From the NCBI RefSeq assembly GCF_041295575.1, contig NZ_CP160452.1, positions 2,914,001 through 2,978,000 on the forward strand: a stretch of DNA of 64,000 nt, in the 5' to 3' direction. Below the pieces are notes generated by a model, which ran no database searches, was not told the DNA's origin, and saw nothing but the letters and a program-made list of their open reading frames with translations. Below, in pieces: positions 27,555 to 40,718 of the stretch. The translations under genes and the position numbers were made by a program. Numbering within the stretch: position 1 is the stretch's first letter; each line of letters starts with the position of its first letter. The DNA comes from Sporosarcina pasteurii. Lineage in GTDB: Bacteria; Bacillota; Bacilli; Bacillales_A; Planococcaceae.

Positions 27555-27630
27555 TGGCGGTCCCGACGGGAATCGAACCCGCGATCTCCTGCGTGACAGG
27601 CAGGCATGTTAACCGCTACACCACGGGACC
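27555..27630 (-). tRNA. tRNA-Asp (GTC)
   Basis: Cloverleaf with acceptor GGTCCCG/CGGGACC, anticodon loop CTGTCAC (GTC), T-loop GGTTCGATTCC and an encoded CCA end. It is last in the rRNA operon, after 5S. Confidence 0.97.
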
Positions 27631-27670
27631 TAATTATGTAGAACAACTTATATTTCAAAGTTAATAAAAA

Positions 27671-27786
27671 GTTTGGCAACGTCCTACTCTTGCAGGGGCT
27701 AACCCCAACTACCATCGGCGCTGAAGAGCTTAACTTCCGTGTTCGGTATGGGAACGGGTGTGACCTCTTCGCTATCGCCACCAAAC
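27671..27786 (-). rRNA. 5S ribosomal RNA
   Basis: About 116 nt with the 5S ends GTTTGGTGGCGATAGC and GTTGCCAAAC, and the core CCCATACCGAACACGGAAG. Confidence 0.96.
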
Positions 27787-27803
27787 TATTGAGCTTGTTC
27801 GCT

Positions 27804-27829
27804 CAAAACTGGATAAACAAAACATTGAA
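27804..27829 (-). other. 23S processing stalk, 3' arm
   Basis: Plus-strand CAAAACTGGATAAAC at 27804-27818 pairs with the 5' flank of 23S at 30868-30892. Together they form the double-stranded stalk cut by RNase III/Mini-III. Confidence 0.7.
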
Positions 27830-27851
27830 TACAACAAACTGCAATGTATTT

Positions 27852-30803
<2,952 letters not shown>

Positions 30804-30867
30804 TTAAAACCAACGTTGTATAGCGATATACAACAATTGATTTATACATTACTACATTTGTGTTTAT

Positions 30868-30892
30868 TTCAATGTCGTTTTATCCAGTTTTC
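30868..30892 (-). other. 23S processing stalk, 5' arm
   Basis: On the transcript GAAAACTGGATAAAACGACA pairs with the 3' flank of 23S at 27804-27829. The 16S-23S spacer contains no tRNA. Confidence 0.65.
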
Positions 30893-30929
30893 AAAGAACA
30901 AGTAATGAAAGTTCAAATGAATGAACCCT

Positions 30930-30953
30930 CAAAACTGAACGCAAAACGTCAAG
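30930..30953 (-). other. 16S processing stalk, 3' arm
   Basis: The plus-strand text CAAAACTGAACGCAAAACG is the inverted copy of the 16S leader segment at 32657-32681, with one base inserted. The two form the precursor-16S stem. Confidence 0.75.
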
Positions 30954-30983
30954 TTGAAGAGAACTTTCTCTTCATTCCGTTAA

Positions 30984-32546
<1,563 letters not shown>

Positions 32547-32656
32547 TAGAGAAATTCGATTAGCTCGATTTCTTTGCTGGCATCATTAAGATGTCCAATT
32601 TTGAATCCAAAGATTCGTTTCCTACAAAACAACAAGTTGATTTGTAGTTGTTATAT

Positions 32657-32681
32657 CTTGACGTTTTGCTGTTCAGTTTTC
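32657..32681 (-). other. 16S processing stalk, 5' arm
   Basis: The transcript reads GAAAACTGAACAGCAAAACG, complementary to the 3' flank of 16S at 30930-30953. It lies in the leader between tRNA-Gly and 16S. Confidence 0.75.
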
Positions 32682-32707
32682 AAGGTTCATATATCAAATC
32701 AATAAAA

Positions 32708-32781
32708 TGGAGCGGGTGAAGGGAATCGAACCCTCATCATCAGCTTGGAAGGCTGAGGTTTTGCCATTAAACTACACCCGC
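32708..32781 (-). tRNA. tRNA-Gly (TCC)
   Basis: Acceptor GCGGGTG/CACCCGC, anticodon loop CTTCCAA (TCC), T-loop GGTTCGATTCC, encoded CCA. Directly upstream of the 16S leader. Confidence 0.97.
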
Positions 32782-32808
32782 ACGGCGTAAGTATATATTG
32801 TACGTTAT

Positions 32809-32885
<77 letters not shown>

Positions 32886-32935
32886 TTTATAAAAAGCGTT
32901 ATCCACTTAAATCTTTATCGTGCAACAAAGTAGTA

Positions 32936-33022
32936 TGGTGCGGTAAAGAGGATTTGAACCTCCACAGGGTTAACCCCTACTAGGCCCTCAACCTAGCGCG
33001 TCTGCCGTTCCGCCACTACCGC
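32936..33022 (-). tRNA. tRNA-Leu (GAG)
   Basis: A class II tRNA with a long variable arm. Acceptor GCGGTAG ends pair with the 3' TTACCGC, anticodon loop TTGAGGG (GAG), encoded CCA. Confidence 0.95.
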
Positions 33023-33101
33023 GTTGTTTTAGCGACAAGTTCTATTATACATCATCCTATGAACTTGTCAATAGTTTTTGTAGATCTTTTTTAAAAATAA
33101 C

Positions 33102-33177
33102 TGGTGAGCCATACAGGATTCGAACCTGTGACCCTCTGATTAAAAGTCAGATGCTCTACCAACTGAGCTAATGGCTC
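33102..33177 (-). tRNA. tRNA-Lys (TTT)
   Basis: Acceptor GAGCCAT/ATGGCTC, anticodon loop CTTTTAA (TTT), encoded CCA. Confidence 0.97.
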
Positions 33178-33248
33178 AATTAAACCGAATACGAAATCGA
33201 ATTAAATTCATTTTCGCGTGACGCTTATAATCGATGTTTTATAAGAAT

Positions 33249-33323
33249 TGGCTGGGGTAGCTGGATTCGAACCAACGAATGACGGAGTCAAAGTCCGTTG
33301 CCTTACCGCTTGGCTATACCCCA
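33249..33323 (-). tRNA. tRNA-Gln (TTG)
   Basis: Acceptor TGGGGTA/TACCCCA, anticodon loop CTTTGAC (TTG), encoded CCA. Confidence 0.96.
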
Positions 33324-33471
33324 TTACTTTGAAATCGCGATGCATATTACAGCACCCAACATTTCCATTCGACATTCCAGAGAACTTCATTCTTGAACTA
33401 CTTGCTTGCCTTATTGTAAACAACCGACAAGTTTTTATACACTCTTTTATGAGTTTCTCTTAAAATACCTA

Positions 33472-33543
33472 TGACCCCTACGGGATTCGAACCCGTGTTA
33501 CCGCCGTGAAAGGGCGGTGTCTTAACCGCTTGACCAAGGGGCC
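33472..33543 (-). tRNA. tRNA-Glu (TTC), CCA not encoded
   Basis: Acceptor GGCCCCT/AGGGGTC with one G-U pair, anticodon loop CTTTCAC (TTC), T-loop GGTTCGAATCC. After the discriminator A the DNA reads TAGG rather than CCA, so the end must be added by the CCA enzyme. It is the first tRNA of the operon. Confidence 0.95.
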
Positions 33544-33555
33544 GTTGATGTTATT

Positions 33556-33585
33556 AGTGTAACACGAAGACTTTACTTCTTGCAA
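33556..33585 (-). promoter_or_regulatory. Possible second promoter of the tRNA-rRNA operon
   Basis: On the minus strand TTGCAA (33585-33580), an 18-bp spacer and TACACT (33561-33556) lie just before tRNA-Glu. Weaker than the upstream promoter. Confidence 0.35.
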
Positions 33586-33630
33586 GTCTTTTTTTAGCGA
33601 ATTATGTCGTTTCTTGAACCGACTCTTACG

Positions 33631-33659
33631 ATTATAGACAGGTTTCTTGTTTTCGTCAA
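33631..33659 (-). promoter_or_regulatory. Main promoter of the tRNA-rRNA operon
   Basis: On the minus strand TTGACG (33659-33654), exactly 17 bp and TATAAT (33636-33631) give a near-perfect sigma-A promoter about 90 bp before tRNA-Glu. The remaining gap to 33885 is AT-rich with nothing else recognisable. Confidence 0.85.
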
Positions 33660-33885
33660 CAGTTTTAACGAATTCTTTTTATTCAATCTTTTGGTGCCTC
33701 GGCAACTGAAAAGTTTCTTCTATTATATATGTAAATATAGGCATCTTAATTTCTCTAATTACTATTGAATCTCTTCTATTTGTTTCAGAAAAACAAGCTC
33801 GTTTATGTTTTACAATTGTATCATTCCCTTCAGACGCCTCACCTAAATCTTCCGCCTTTGCGAACTAACATCTATCAATACCCCC

Positions 33886-33920
33886 CAAAAAAACGTTGGA
33901 ATAAGATGTATTCCAACGTT
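33886..33920 (-). terminator. Terminator after sprT
   Basis: On the minus strand AACGTTGGAATA pairs with TATTCCAACGTT and is followed by TTTTTTT. It overlaps the end of the sprT-like gene. Confidence 0.92.
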
Positions 33921-34395
33921 ATGTCGATATCGATTTTATTTGAATGATTTCCCCGGAACATTTCCCACAACGATATTTTGCAATATCCATGCGTCTTCTT
34001 CTTTTGTATTGTAGTTTACACAACTTGCATTCATATATATGAAAGGTTGTCGTTCGTTTGTTTCTTTGCGCCAGAGGTTTACAATACCTTGGAGAAGATG
34101 TCTTTGCTAATAACTCTTTAAAGTCTTGATCACGATGTTGATAGCCTTTCCCTTCCAAATGAAGATGATAGTGACATAATTCATGTTTAATCACGCCGAT
34201 TAACTCTTCCATCCCATGTAACTGAAGCACAAGTGGGTTAATTTGAATCGAATGATCTCCCAACATATATCGCCCACCTGTTGTGCGTAATCGATGATTA
34301 TGCATCGCCTGATGAACAAACGGCTTCTTAAACACTTCATTTGATATCGTTTCAACAAGCTTTTGTAAGTCTTTATCTAGCATTTCAACAGTCAA
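33919..34395 (-). CDS. sprT: SprT-like zinc protein
   Basis: A 158-residue SprT-family protein with the metal motif HELCH (71-75) and further H77/H79. A C-terminal zinc ribbon has two CxxC pairs (CKLCKLQY and CGKC). Eukaryotic SPRTN relatives cut DNA-protein crosslinks; the bacterial role is unproven. The start may be the TTG directly behind the tex stop (34395) or ATG 34383. It lies beside tex as ydcK does in B. subtilis, and next to a tRNA cluster. Confidence 0.85.
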   Translation of the reverse strand: MTVEMLDKDLQKLVETISNEVFKKPFVHQAMHNHRLRTTGGRYMLGDHSIQINPLVLQLHGMEELIGVIKHELCHYHLHLEGKGYQHRDQDFKELLAKTSSPRYCKPLAQRNKRTTTFHIYECKLCKLQYKRRRRMDIAKYRCGKCSGEIIQIKSIST

Positions 34396-36558
34396 TTACT
34401 TCTCAACTTTCTTTGGAGACAACATCGTCAATGAGATCCTACCTTTTTCTTTATCTACTGCCTCAACCCATACGGTAACAATATCTCCAGAAGCAACTAC
34501 ATCTAATGGGTGCTTTACAAAACCTTTTTTCAGTTTAGATATATGAACAAGTCCATCTTCTGAAACGCCAATGTCTACAAACGCACCAAAATCAACGACG
34601 TTCCGAACTGTTCCTTGCATTTCTAACCCTTCATGCAAGTCTTTCATATCCAAAACATCTGCCTTTAATAAAGGTTGCGGATAATCATCTCGCGGATCTC
34701 GATTCGGCCTTTGTAATGTTTCAATTATATCTTTAATAGTCACAGCACCAACTTCAAGTTCTTTTGCCAACTCATTTACATTTAATTGGGAAAGTGCTTG
34801 TACTGCCTCATCTGTGCCAAGCGATTCTCTTTTAATGTTTATCTTCTTTAAAATTTCCTCTGCAACTTTATAACTTTCCGGGTGGATTCCTGTTGCATCA
34901 AATGGATCTTTTGCATTTGGTACACGTAAGAACCCAATAGCTTGCTCATATGTTTTAGCGCCAAGTCTCGGGACTTTTTTCAAGTCGCTTCGTTTCGCAT
35001 AGAGTCCATTTTCCTCACGCAATTTAACAATGTTTTCAGCTACTGTTTTCGATAGCCCTGATACATATTGTAAAAGAGAGGAGGAAGCTGTGTTCACGTT
35101 AACTCCAACTCTATTGACCGCTGTTTCCACAACGAAAGTGAGCGAATCGGATAATTTACGCTTCGCAACGTCATGTTGATATTGACCGACACCGACTGAA
35201 CCTGGATCGATTTTCACGAGTTCGGATAAAGGGTCTTGTAATCGACGCGCAATTGAAACCGCACTTCTTTCTTCGACTTGTAACTCTGGAAATTCTTGTC
35301 TTGCTAAATCAGATGCTGAGTAGACACTCGCTCCCGCCTCATTTACGATGACATAAGCAACTTCTGACTGTGCTTCCTTTAAGCAATCTGCGATAAACTT
35401 TTCCGTTTCACGAGAAGCTGTTCCATTCCCAATTGCAATAATGGAAATCGGATACTTTTTTAGCAGGTCCAACACCATTTGCCTGGACTTTTCTTTATTT
35501 GGTTTTGGTGGATGCGGATAAATCACCGATACCTCATGAAGTTTACCAGTTTCATCCACAACCGCTAACTTACAACCTGAACGAAATGCAGGGTCTACGC
35601 CGAGCACAACATTGCCCTTCAATGGCGGTTGAAGCAACAAGCTCTTCAAGTTTTCCGAGAACACATGAATCGCTTGTTCTTCAGCTTTTTCTGTAAGGGC
35701 CGAACGAATTTCTCGTTCAATTGACGGCGCAATGAGCCTTTTAAACGCATCCGTTATTGCTTCTTTTACTTCCCCAGCTGCCGGGACATGCCCTTTACGA
35801 ATAACCGTTCTTTCCATATTGCCAATAATTCGATCTTCAGGAAACGCTACGCCAATCCGCAACACATTTTCCTTCTCACCGCGATTTAACGCTAACGTAC
35901 GATGAGGGACGATTCTTTTAACTGGTTCTTCGTATTCGTAATAATTTCCGAAAACCTTTTTGTCGTCCTCTGCATTTTTCCTAATGATTGAAGTGATTTT
36001 ACCGTCGGACCAAGCAAATTTTCGAATCGTTTCACGAATTGCTGCATCATCTGCTATATTTTCTGCAATAATGTCACGTGCCCCAGCAAGCGCATCTTCA
36101 ATCGTAAGCACTTCTTTTTCTTCATTCACAAACGGCTGGGCTAACGCCTCGAGTGAAGTCGATGGAAATTCGAGCAATGTTGCCGCCAACGGCTCTAATC
36201 CTTTTTCCTTTGCAATTGTTGCGCGCGTTCGTCTTTTCTGCATAAAAGGTCTATATAAATCTTCAACCCTTTGAAGTACAGTTGCCGCAACAATCTTCTT
36301 CCTCAACTCATCGTCAAGTTTTCCCTGCTCCTCAATAATCCGAAGAACTTCTTCTTTTCGTTGTTCGAGCCCGGTTATATATTGATAAGCATCCTCAATA
36401 TTTTTAATTTGCACTTCATCAAGAGAACCAGTAGCCTCTTTTCGATATCTTGCAATAAATGGTACCGTATTTCCTTCTTCAAGAAGCGCGATTACTTTTT
36501 TCGTCTGATTTACAGGAACTTCTGCTCGTTCCGCAGTAAGTTTTAAAATATGATCCAT
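34396..36558 (-). CDS. tex: Tex-family RNA-binding transcription accessory protein
   Basis: A 720-residue Tex/YdcI protein. The N-terminal helix bundle, YqgF-like domain (VLGVDPAFRSGCKLAVVD near 320), helix-hairpin-helix (LLQYVSGLSKTVAENIV) and a C-terminal S1 domain (GTVRNVVDFGAFVDIGV) occur in the usual order. Tex binds RNA and acts on stalled transcription complexes. RBS AGGTGG precedes the ATG. The conserved place after rsbX fits B. subtilis. Confidence 0.95.
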   Translation of the reverse strand: MDHILKLTAERAEVPVNQTKKVIALLEEGNTVPFIARYRKEATGSLDEVQIKNIEDAYQYITGLEQRKEEVLRIIEEQGKLDDELRKKIVAATVLQRVEDLYRPFMQKRRTRATIAKEKGLEPLAATLLEFPSTSLEALAQPFVNEEKEVLTIEDALAGARDIIAENIADDAAIRETIRKFAWSDGKITSIIRKNAEDDKKVFGNYYEYEEPVKRIVPHRTLALNRGEKENVLRIGVAFPEDRIIGNMERTVIRKGHVPAAGEVKEAITDAFKRLIAPSIEREIRSALTEKAEEQAIHVFSENLKSLLLQPPLKGNVVLGVDPAFRSGCKLAVVDETGKLHEVSVIYPHPPKPNKEKSRQMVLDLLKKYPISIIAIGNGTASRETEKFIADCLKEAQSEVAYVIVNEAGASVYSASDLARQEFPELQVEERSAVSIARRLQDPLSELVKIDPGSVGVGQYQHDVAKRKLSDSLTFVVETAVNRVGVNVNTASSSLLQYVSGLSKTVAENIVKLREENGLYAKRSDLKKVPRLGAKTYEQAIGFLRVPNAKDPFDATGIHPESYKVAEEILKKINIKRESLGTDEAVQALSQLNVNELAKELEVGAVTIKDIIETLQRPNRDPRDDYPQPLLKADVLDMKDLHEGLEMQGTVRNVVDFGAFVDIGVSEDGLVHISKLKKGFVKHPLDVVASGDIVTVWVEAVDKEKGRISLTMLSPKKVEK

Positions 36559-36593
36559 GCGCTAACCACCTTTCTATGTTGAATCTATATTAA

Positions 36594-36628
36594 CACAAAA
36601 ACCTGCTCCGCATTTAACGAAGCAGGTC
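36594..36628 (-). terminator. Terminator of the sigB operon
   Basis: On the minus strand ACCTGCTTCG pairs with GCGGAGCAGGT and is followed by TTTTTG. The rsbX stop lies in the loop. Confidence 0.88.
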
Positions 36629-37210
36629 TCCTGTAATAAACGTAGCATCATCGTCAGCGTTTGTTTTGCTAACAACATTTTCATACACTTCGAATGTACA
36701 ACACGCATTTTTCAATAATGATGTAGGACTTCGTAGTGCAATTCCGTCAGAGTGAAGGATAAATCGATCTCCTGGATAGTAAGTATATTTTTGGGTATTC
36801 AACTTCAATGGCCTTCCCGATAAATACCCCATTACAGGGAGCGGATAAATCATTTTCTCCTCATTTTGCCATATGTAAAATCGAACGTTACCCACACAAC
36901 TATAGTGTATTGTTTTATCTTTAACATCTACTTTCACAATGGCAACAGCCGCCCCACGTTTTTGAATCATATATTCATTGCATCGATTTAATAGTTCATC
37001 AAGTGACTCATGATGGTATTCGGCTAACACATCCGGGATAATTTCTGCCGACTGGCGCGCGATAGGTCCACTCCCTAAACCATCTGCAATTGCAAAAAGG
37101 AAATAGTCTTCTCCCGTGTGAATAAAGTACGCATCACCCGATTCCTGGTTGCCAGACTTAGGCTTATGATAAACCAAAGCTTCTACATATTCCGTGAGTA
37201 TCTCTATCAC
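36614..37210 (-). CDS. rsbX: Phosphoserine phosphatase RsbX
   Basis: A 198-residue PP2C-type phosphatase that resets the stressosome by dephosphorylating RsbS/RsbR. Metal-binding patterns FAIADGLGSGP and the RFILHSDGIA segment are clear. The GTG start overlaps the sigB stop (GTGA). Its presence as last gene shows the full environmental branch of sigma-B control. Confidence 0.93.
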   Translation of the reverse strand: MIEILTEYVEALVYHKPKSGNQESGDAYFIHTGEDYFLFAIADGLGSGPIARQSAEIIPDVLAEYHHESLDELLNRCNEYMIQKRGAAVAIVKVDVKDKTIHYSCVGNVRFYIWQNEEKMIYPLPVMGYLSGRPLKLNTQKYTYYPGDRFILHSDGIALRSPTSLLKNACCTFEVYENVVSKTNADDDATFITGDLLR

Positions 37211-37995
37211 CCAGATACACCACCAGAAGTCTCTAAAATCTTTTCTTGTAATTTCCGTATAGCCTGACGTTGAAGTCTAGACACATGCATTTGGGAAATG
37301 CCCAGAAGTTCACCAGCCTCTTTTTGACTCATTTGGTCAATATACGTATATTGGATGATTTGTCGTTCCCGGTCCGTGAGAACGACAAGAGCATCTGCAA
37401 CAAGCAAGCGTTGATCAGTTGCTTCATACCCATCATCTGGTGTCCCTACTAAATCAAATAGCGTGACAGTACCTCCTTCAGAATCCGCATCCAACGCATG
37501 GTCCATGGAAAGCGCCTGATAACTTCTTCCTATCTCCATCGCTTCTAATACGGCTTCTTCATCAACCTCAAGATACTCCGCAATCTCATGAATCAGTGGG
37601 GAACGTTGCAACTCTACCGTTAACGTTTCTACTGTAGCCTTTATTTTAGGGCCTAGCTCTTTAATTCTTCTAGGAACGTGAATCGCCCACGTTTTATCTC
37701 TCATAAAGCGTTTAATTTCTCCAATAATGGTTGGGACAGCAAACGCCTCAAAACTTCGGCCATACGAAGCATCATATCTTCTAATGGCTCCCAGTAGACC
37801 AAGCATGCCCACTTGCACTAAATCTTCGTGATAAGGTTTTCCTTTTGAATATTTTCGTGCGAGCGAGTGGACTAGACGTTCATAATTTAACACTAAATTT
37901 GTTTGTGCCTCTTCATCTTGCGTCTCTTGATATCGCTGAATCCAGAGAAGCACTTCATCCTTCGAACCGGACTTAGTAGGTGATTGTTCTGACAT
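37207..37995 (-). CDS. sigB: RNA polymerase sigma factor SigB
   Basis: A 262-residue general-stress sigma factor. Region 2 (YHEDLVQVGMLGLLGAIRRYD), region 3 (VPRRIKELGPKI) and region 4 (LTDRERQIIQYTYIDQMSQ) are intact; long motifs are shortened here. ATG 37995 follows GGTGGATAAGG and overlaps rsbW by 23 bp. Held inactive by RsbW, freed by RsbV. Confidence 0.96.
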   Translation of the reverse strand: MSEQSPTKSGSKDEVLLWIQRYQETQDEEAQTNLVLNYERLVHSLARKYSKGKPYHEDLVQVGMLGLLGAIRRYDASYGRSFEAFAVPTIIGEIKRFMRDKTWAIHVPRRIKELGPKIKATVETLTVELQRSPLIHEIAEYLEVDEEAVLEAMEIGRSYQALSMDHALDADSEGGTVTLFDLVGTPDDGYEATDQRLLVADALVVLTDRERQIIQYTYIDQMSQKEAGELLGISQMHVSRLQRQAIRKLQEKILETSGGVSG

Positions 37996-38440
37996 CCTTA
38001 TCCACCTGCTCTCCGCCAAGATATTTCGTCATGAGAATGGTTACCCCCTCCTCATGATGGACTTTCACTTCATCCATGAGCGACTCCATGAGGTATAGTC
38101 CTAAACCACCTTCCCTAAGAAACTGTACCTCTTCTTCATCATTATAGGGTCCAACATTTTTTTTCGTTTCTTCAAAATCAAAACTACTGCCATTATCTGC
38201 AATCATAATTTCAATCTTATCTTCAAAGAGGGCACAGCCGACAACCACTTCTCCCTCTTCACCTTTATAAGCATGCTGGACGGCATTTGTAACCGCTTCA
38301 CCGGAAGCGATTTTCAAGTCTTCAATTTCATCAAATGTAAATCCTACCCGGCTTGCGAGGCCAGAAATTGCCAGTCTAGTAACTCCGACATATTGTGCTT
38401 TTGCAGGAACCTTCATTTCAATATAATCATACGGTTGCAT
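37973..38440 (-). CDS. rsbW: Serine kinase and anti-sigma factor RsbW
   Basis: A 155-residue GHKL kinase that binds SigB and phosphorylates RsbV. The ATP lid motifs GEAVTNAVQHAY, IADNGSSFDF and GGLGLYLM are present. ATG 38440 follows GGTGG by eight bases and overlaps rsbV by 14 bp; the long frame upstream belongs to rsbV's region. Confidence 0.95.
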   Translation of the reverse strand: MQPYDYIEMKVPAKAQYVGVTRLAISGLASRVGFTFDEIEDLKIASGEAVTNAVQHAYKGEEGEVVVGCALFEDKIEIMIADNGSSFDFEETKKNVGPYNDEEEVQFLREGGLGLYLMESLMDEVKVHHEEGVTILMTKYLGGEQVDKDVRTITY

Positions 38441-38774
38441 CGAGATTTCCACCTTCTTCCATCTCAATATCAATAATCTTATCAATACCCGTTATTTCAA
38501 AAAGACGTTTGAGTCGTGCATTCACGCCTGTCATTTTCACATAACCCTCTTTTTCTTTTAAGACCTTATAAAAGCCAATAAAAATCCCAAGACCTGTACT
38601 ATCTATATAATCTACTTCTGACAAATCAATTTCTGCCTGTAAACCAGGGGTATCTTGTACAGAAATTAGTTTTTCTTTTAAAACAGGTGCTGTGAATGCG
38701 TCTACTTCTCCAATCACCTTAAAATAATGAACAAGATCCTCTTTGGACAATTCTACTTGTAAATTCATCTCCAC
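38427..38774 (-). CDS. rsbV: Anti-anti-sigma factor RsbV
   Basis: A 115-residue STAS protein; the phosphorylated serine is S59 in DSTGLG. Dephosphorylated RsbV takes RsbW away from SigB. I take GTG 38774, which has AAAGG eight bases upstream; ATG 38768 is two codons later. First gene behind the sigma-B promoter. Confidence 0.94.
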   Translation of the reverse strand: MEMNLQVELSKEDLVHYFKVIGEVDAFTAPVLKEKLISVQDTPGLQAEIDLSEVDYIDSTGLGIFIGFYKVLKEKEGYVKMTGVNARLKRLFEITGIDKIIDIEMEEGGNLDATV

Positions 38775-38903
38775 ACCACGAACCTTTCTATTATCTAAGT
38801 CTTATATGATGGATGAAATTGCTTCAACTATAAAATATTTGGACATGCAAATAAAATTGGTACAACCACTTAGCAAAATTCATAAAATCACTTGAATAAA
38901 TCA

Positions 38904-38928
38904 ATACCCCTATTAAAATAATTTAAAC
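38904..38928 (-). promoter_or_regulatory. Sigma-B promoter of rsbV-rsbW-sigB-rsbX
   Basis: On the minus strand GTTTAA (38928-38923), a 13-bp spacer and GGGTAT (38909-38904) are a perfect match to the sigma-B consensus. It lies between rsbU and rsbV and gives autoregulation, as in B. subtilis. Confidence 0.92.
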
Positions 38929-39936
38929 CTATTTATCTTCCTTCTTAAAAATAACAATCGTAAAATCATCATGTAGTTGAAAGTTTTGTAATTCACCGAG
39001 ATGTTGATAAACTGTATCAGCCATTTCCTGTGCCGGCTTATCCTTCACACTTTCCAAAAGATCACGAATTAACCCTTCATCGATAAATCCTGATTCCGTT
39101 CTCGTTTCTGTTACGCCATCTGTCATAATTGCAACGAAATCTCCCTTTTCAAGTTGAACAGAACGTTCTTCATAATGAACGGCTCGATCTATACCGAGCA
39201 GTAAACCATCCGCATCCAATTCTACAAACTCACCTTCAGCCGCCCGATATAACAAGGCAGGCTCATGCCCCGCAGATGCATATGAAAAAGCCGAGTTTTC
39301 CGCATTGTACATCCCATAAAACATGGAAATAAACATGGAATCATCGATACTATCTTCTACGATTCTGTTCACAATCTCCAAAACAATTCCTGGGCTTGCA
39401 CTTTCATACTGCATGCTATCCATGCCATACTTAATCATCGACATACATAGCGCTGCAGGAATCCCTTTTCCAATTACATCCGCTACAGCTACACTAGCGT
39501 TATTAGGATCATCATTTAAAAAATAGATATAATCGCCGCTCATTTGCTTAGCAGGGATTGTTAAAAAACCTATATCTAGACACGGAAAGTTAGGTACCTT
39601 CGTTTTCAGCAATGTATTTTGAACTTGTGCGGCGATTTTCATTTCCATTTCCATTTCTTCTTGCTTTCGAATTAAACTCTGATGTTCTTGCAAAGCGAGA
39701 CCATAATGAATCATCATTTCAATTAGAAAGTCAAAAGAATGCCATAGCTTATCTGAAGCTTCCGGAAACAATTCTTTTAGTGATGCTTTATGAATGCCGA
39801 TGACTTCCTCAGGTGATATTTCTTTCTCGATAAATTGTCGACTAAATTTTTGGCCGGAATAAAGATCTTTTTCATTTTGATCTTGAATATACTGCTTCAA
39901 AATTTCTTTATAATGCTTTTCTATTTCTTGTGGCAT
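38929..39936 (-). CDS. rsbU: RsbV-P phosphatase RsbU
   Basis: A 335-residue protein of the same length as B. subtilis RsbU. An N-terminal helical RsbT-binding domain (about 1-110) precedes a PP2C/SpoIIE phosphatase domain (SGDYIYFL, VADVIGKGIPAAL, FVAIMTDGVTETR). Activated by RsbT under environmental stress. Confidence 0.95.
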   Translation of the reverse strand: MPQEIEKHYKEILKQYIQDQNEKDLYSGQKFSRQFIEKEISPEEVIGIHKASLKELFPEASDKLWHSFDFLIEMMIHYGLALQEHQSLIRKQEEMEMEMKIAAQVQNTLLKTKVPNFPCLDIGFLTIPAKQMSGDYIYFLNDDPNNASVAVADVIGKGIPAALCMSMIKYGMDSMQYESASPGIVLEIVNRIVEDSIDDSMFISMFYGMYNAENSAFSYASAGHEPALLYRAAEGEFVELDADGLLLGIDRAVHYEERSVQLEKGDFVAIMTDGVTETRTESGFIDEGLIRDLLESVKDKPAQEMADTVYQHLGELQNFQLHDDFTIVIFKKEDK

Positions 39937-39951
39937 TCTCTGTCACCCCAT

Positions 39952-40353
39952 CTACCTGATCCACTTAATCGCAGTGATAGTTGTTCCAACTCCTCGCTTC
40001 GTCACGATATTAAATTCATCCATTAATCTCCGTACACCAGGCATGCCAGCACCTAGCCCACCCGAAGTGGTAAAACCATCATCCATCACTTTTCTGACAT
40101 CCGGAATGCCTGGCCCTTCGTCAGAGGCGATGATTGAGATACCAGTTGTATCATCTTTATGAATACACGTAATTTCAATTTTTCCCTTCCCGGCATATAA
40201 ATAAATATTACGCGCCAACTCACTAATTGCCGTCGTAATGCGTGCTTGGTCGACAGTCCCGAACCCTAGCTTTTTTGCTTCATTGCGGCCAAGTTGACGA
40301 GCAGCAACAATGTCCCATTCCGTATAAATGTCAACAGACGACCGGTACTCCAT
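39952..40353 (-). CDS. rsbT: Serine/threonine kinase RsbT
   Basis: A 133-residue GHKL kinase, equal in length to B. subtilis RsbT. ISELARNIYLYA, SDEGPGIPD and GGLGAGMPGVRRL form the ATP site. It phosphorylates RsbS and RsbR, then leaves the stressosome to activate RsbU. GGAGGAG lies before the ATG. Confidence 0.95.
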   Translation of the reverse strand: MEYRSSVDIYTEWDIVAARQLGRNEAKKLGFGTVDQARITTAISELARNIYLYAGKGKIEITCIHKDDTTGISIIASDEGPGIPDVRKVMDDGFTTSGGLGAGMPGVRRLMDEFNIVTKRGVGTTITAIKWIR

Positions 40354-40355
40354 AA

Positions 40356-40718
40356 TTACTCCTCCAATTCTTTATGAAGCTTCTCCAGCCCATTCTCTAG
40401 ATCTAGTGCTGTCATCACGTTTTGCAAACGGATACCGAGCTCTATTAAGGTAATGGCTACGCCAGGTTGAATGCCCGTAATAACTACCTTCGCACCCATC
40501 AATCCAGACATCTGAATCACGTCGCCTAGCACTTTCGCAATAAATGAATCGATGAAGTCAATCGGCGTTAAATCGATGACAACACCGCTTGCATTTGTAT
40601 CATGTATCTTTTTCAGTAAATCTTCTTGAAATTGAATTGCCGTCTGATCATCGAGCTCCCACTGGATTGAAACGATTAATGTGTCATTTAGTTTTAAGAT
40701 TGGGATTCGCATATTCAT
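40356..40718 (-). CDS. rsbS: Stressosome scaffold RsbS
   Basis: A 120-residue STAS protein. The phospho-site is S58 in [11 protein letters not shown]. It forms the stressosome core with RsbR and holds RsbT. The ATG overlaps the rsbR stop (ATGA), with GGAGG ten bases upstream. Confidence 0.95.
   Translation of the reverse strand: MNMRIPILKLNDTLIVSIQWELDDQTAIQFQEDLLKKIHDTNASGVVIDLTPIDFIDSFIAKVLGDVIQMSGLMGAKVVITGIQPGVAITLIELGIRLQNVMTALDLENGLEKLHKELEE

Noticed and set aside
33248..33463. Open frame beginning MAGVAGFEPTND
   Set aside because: It is the reverse-strand translation of tRNA-Gln, a well-known annotation artefact.
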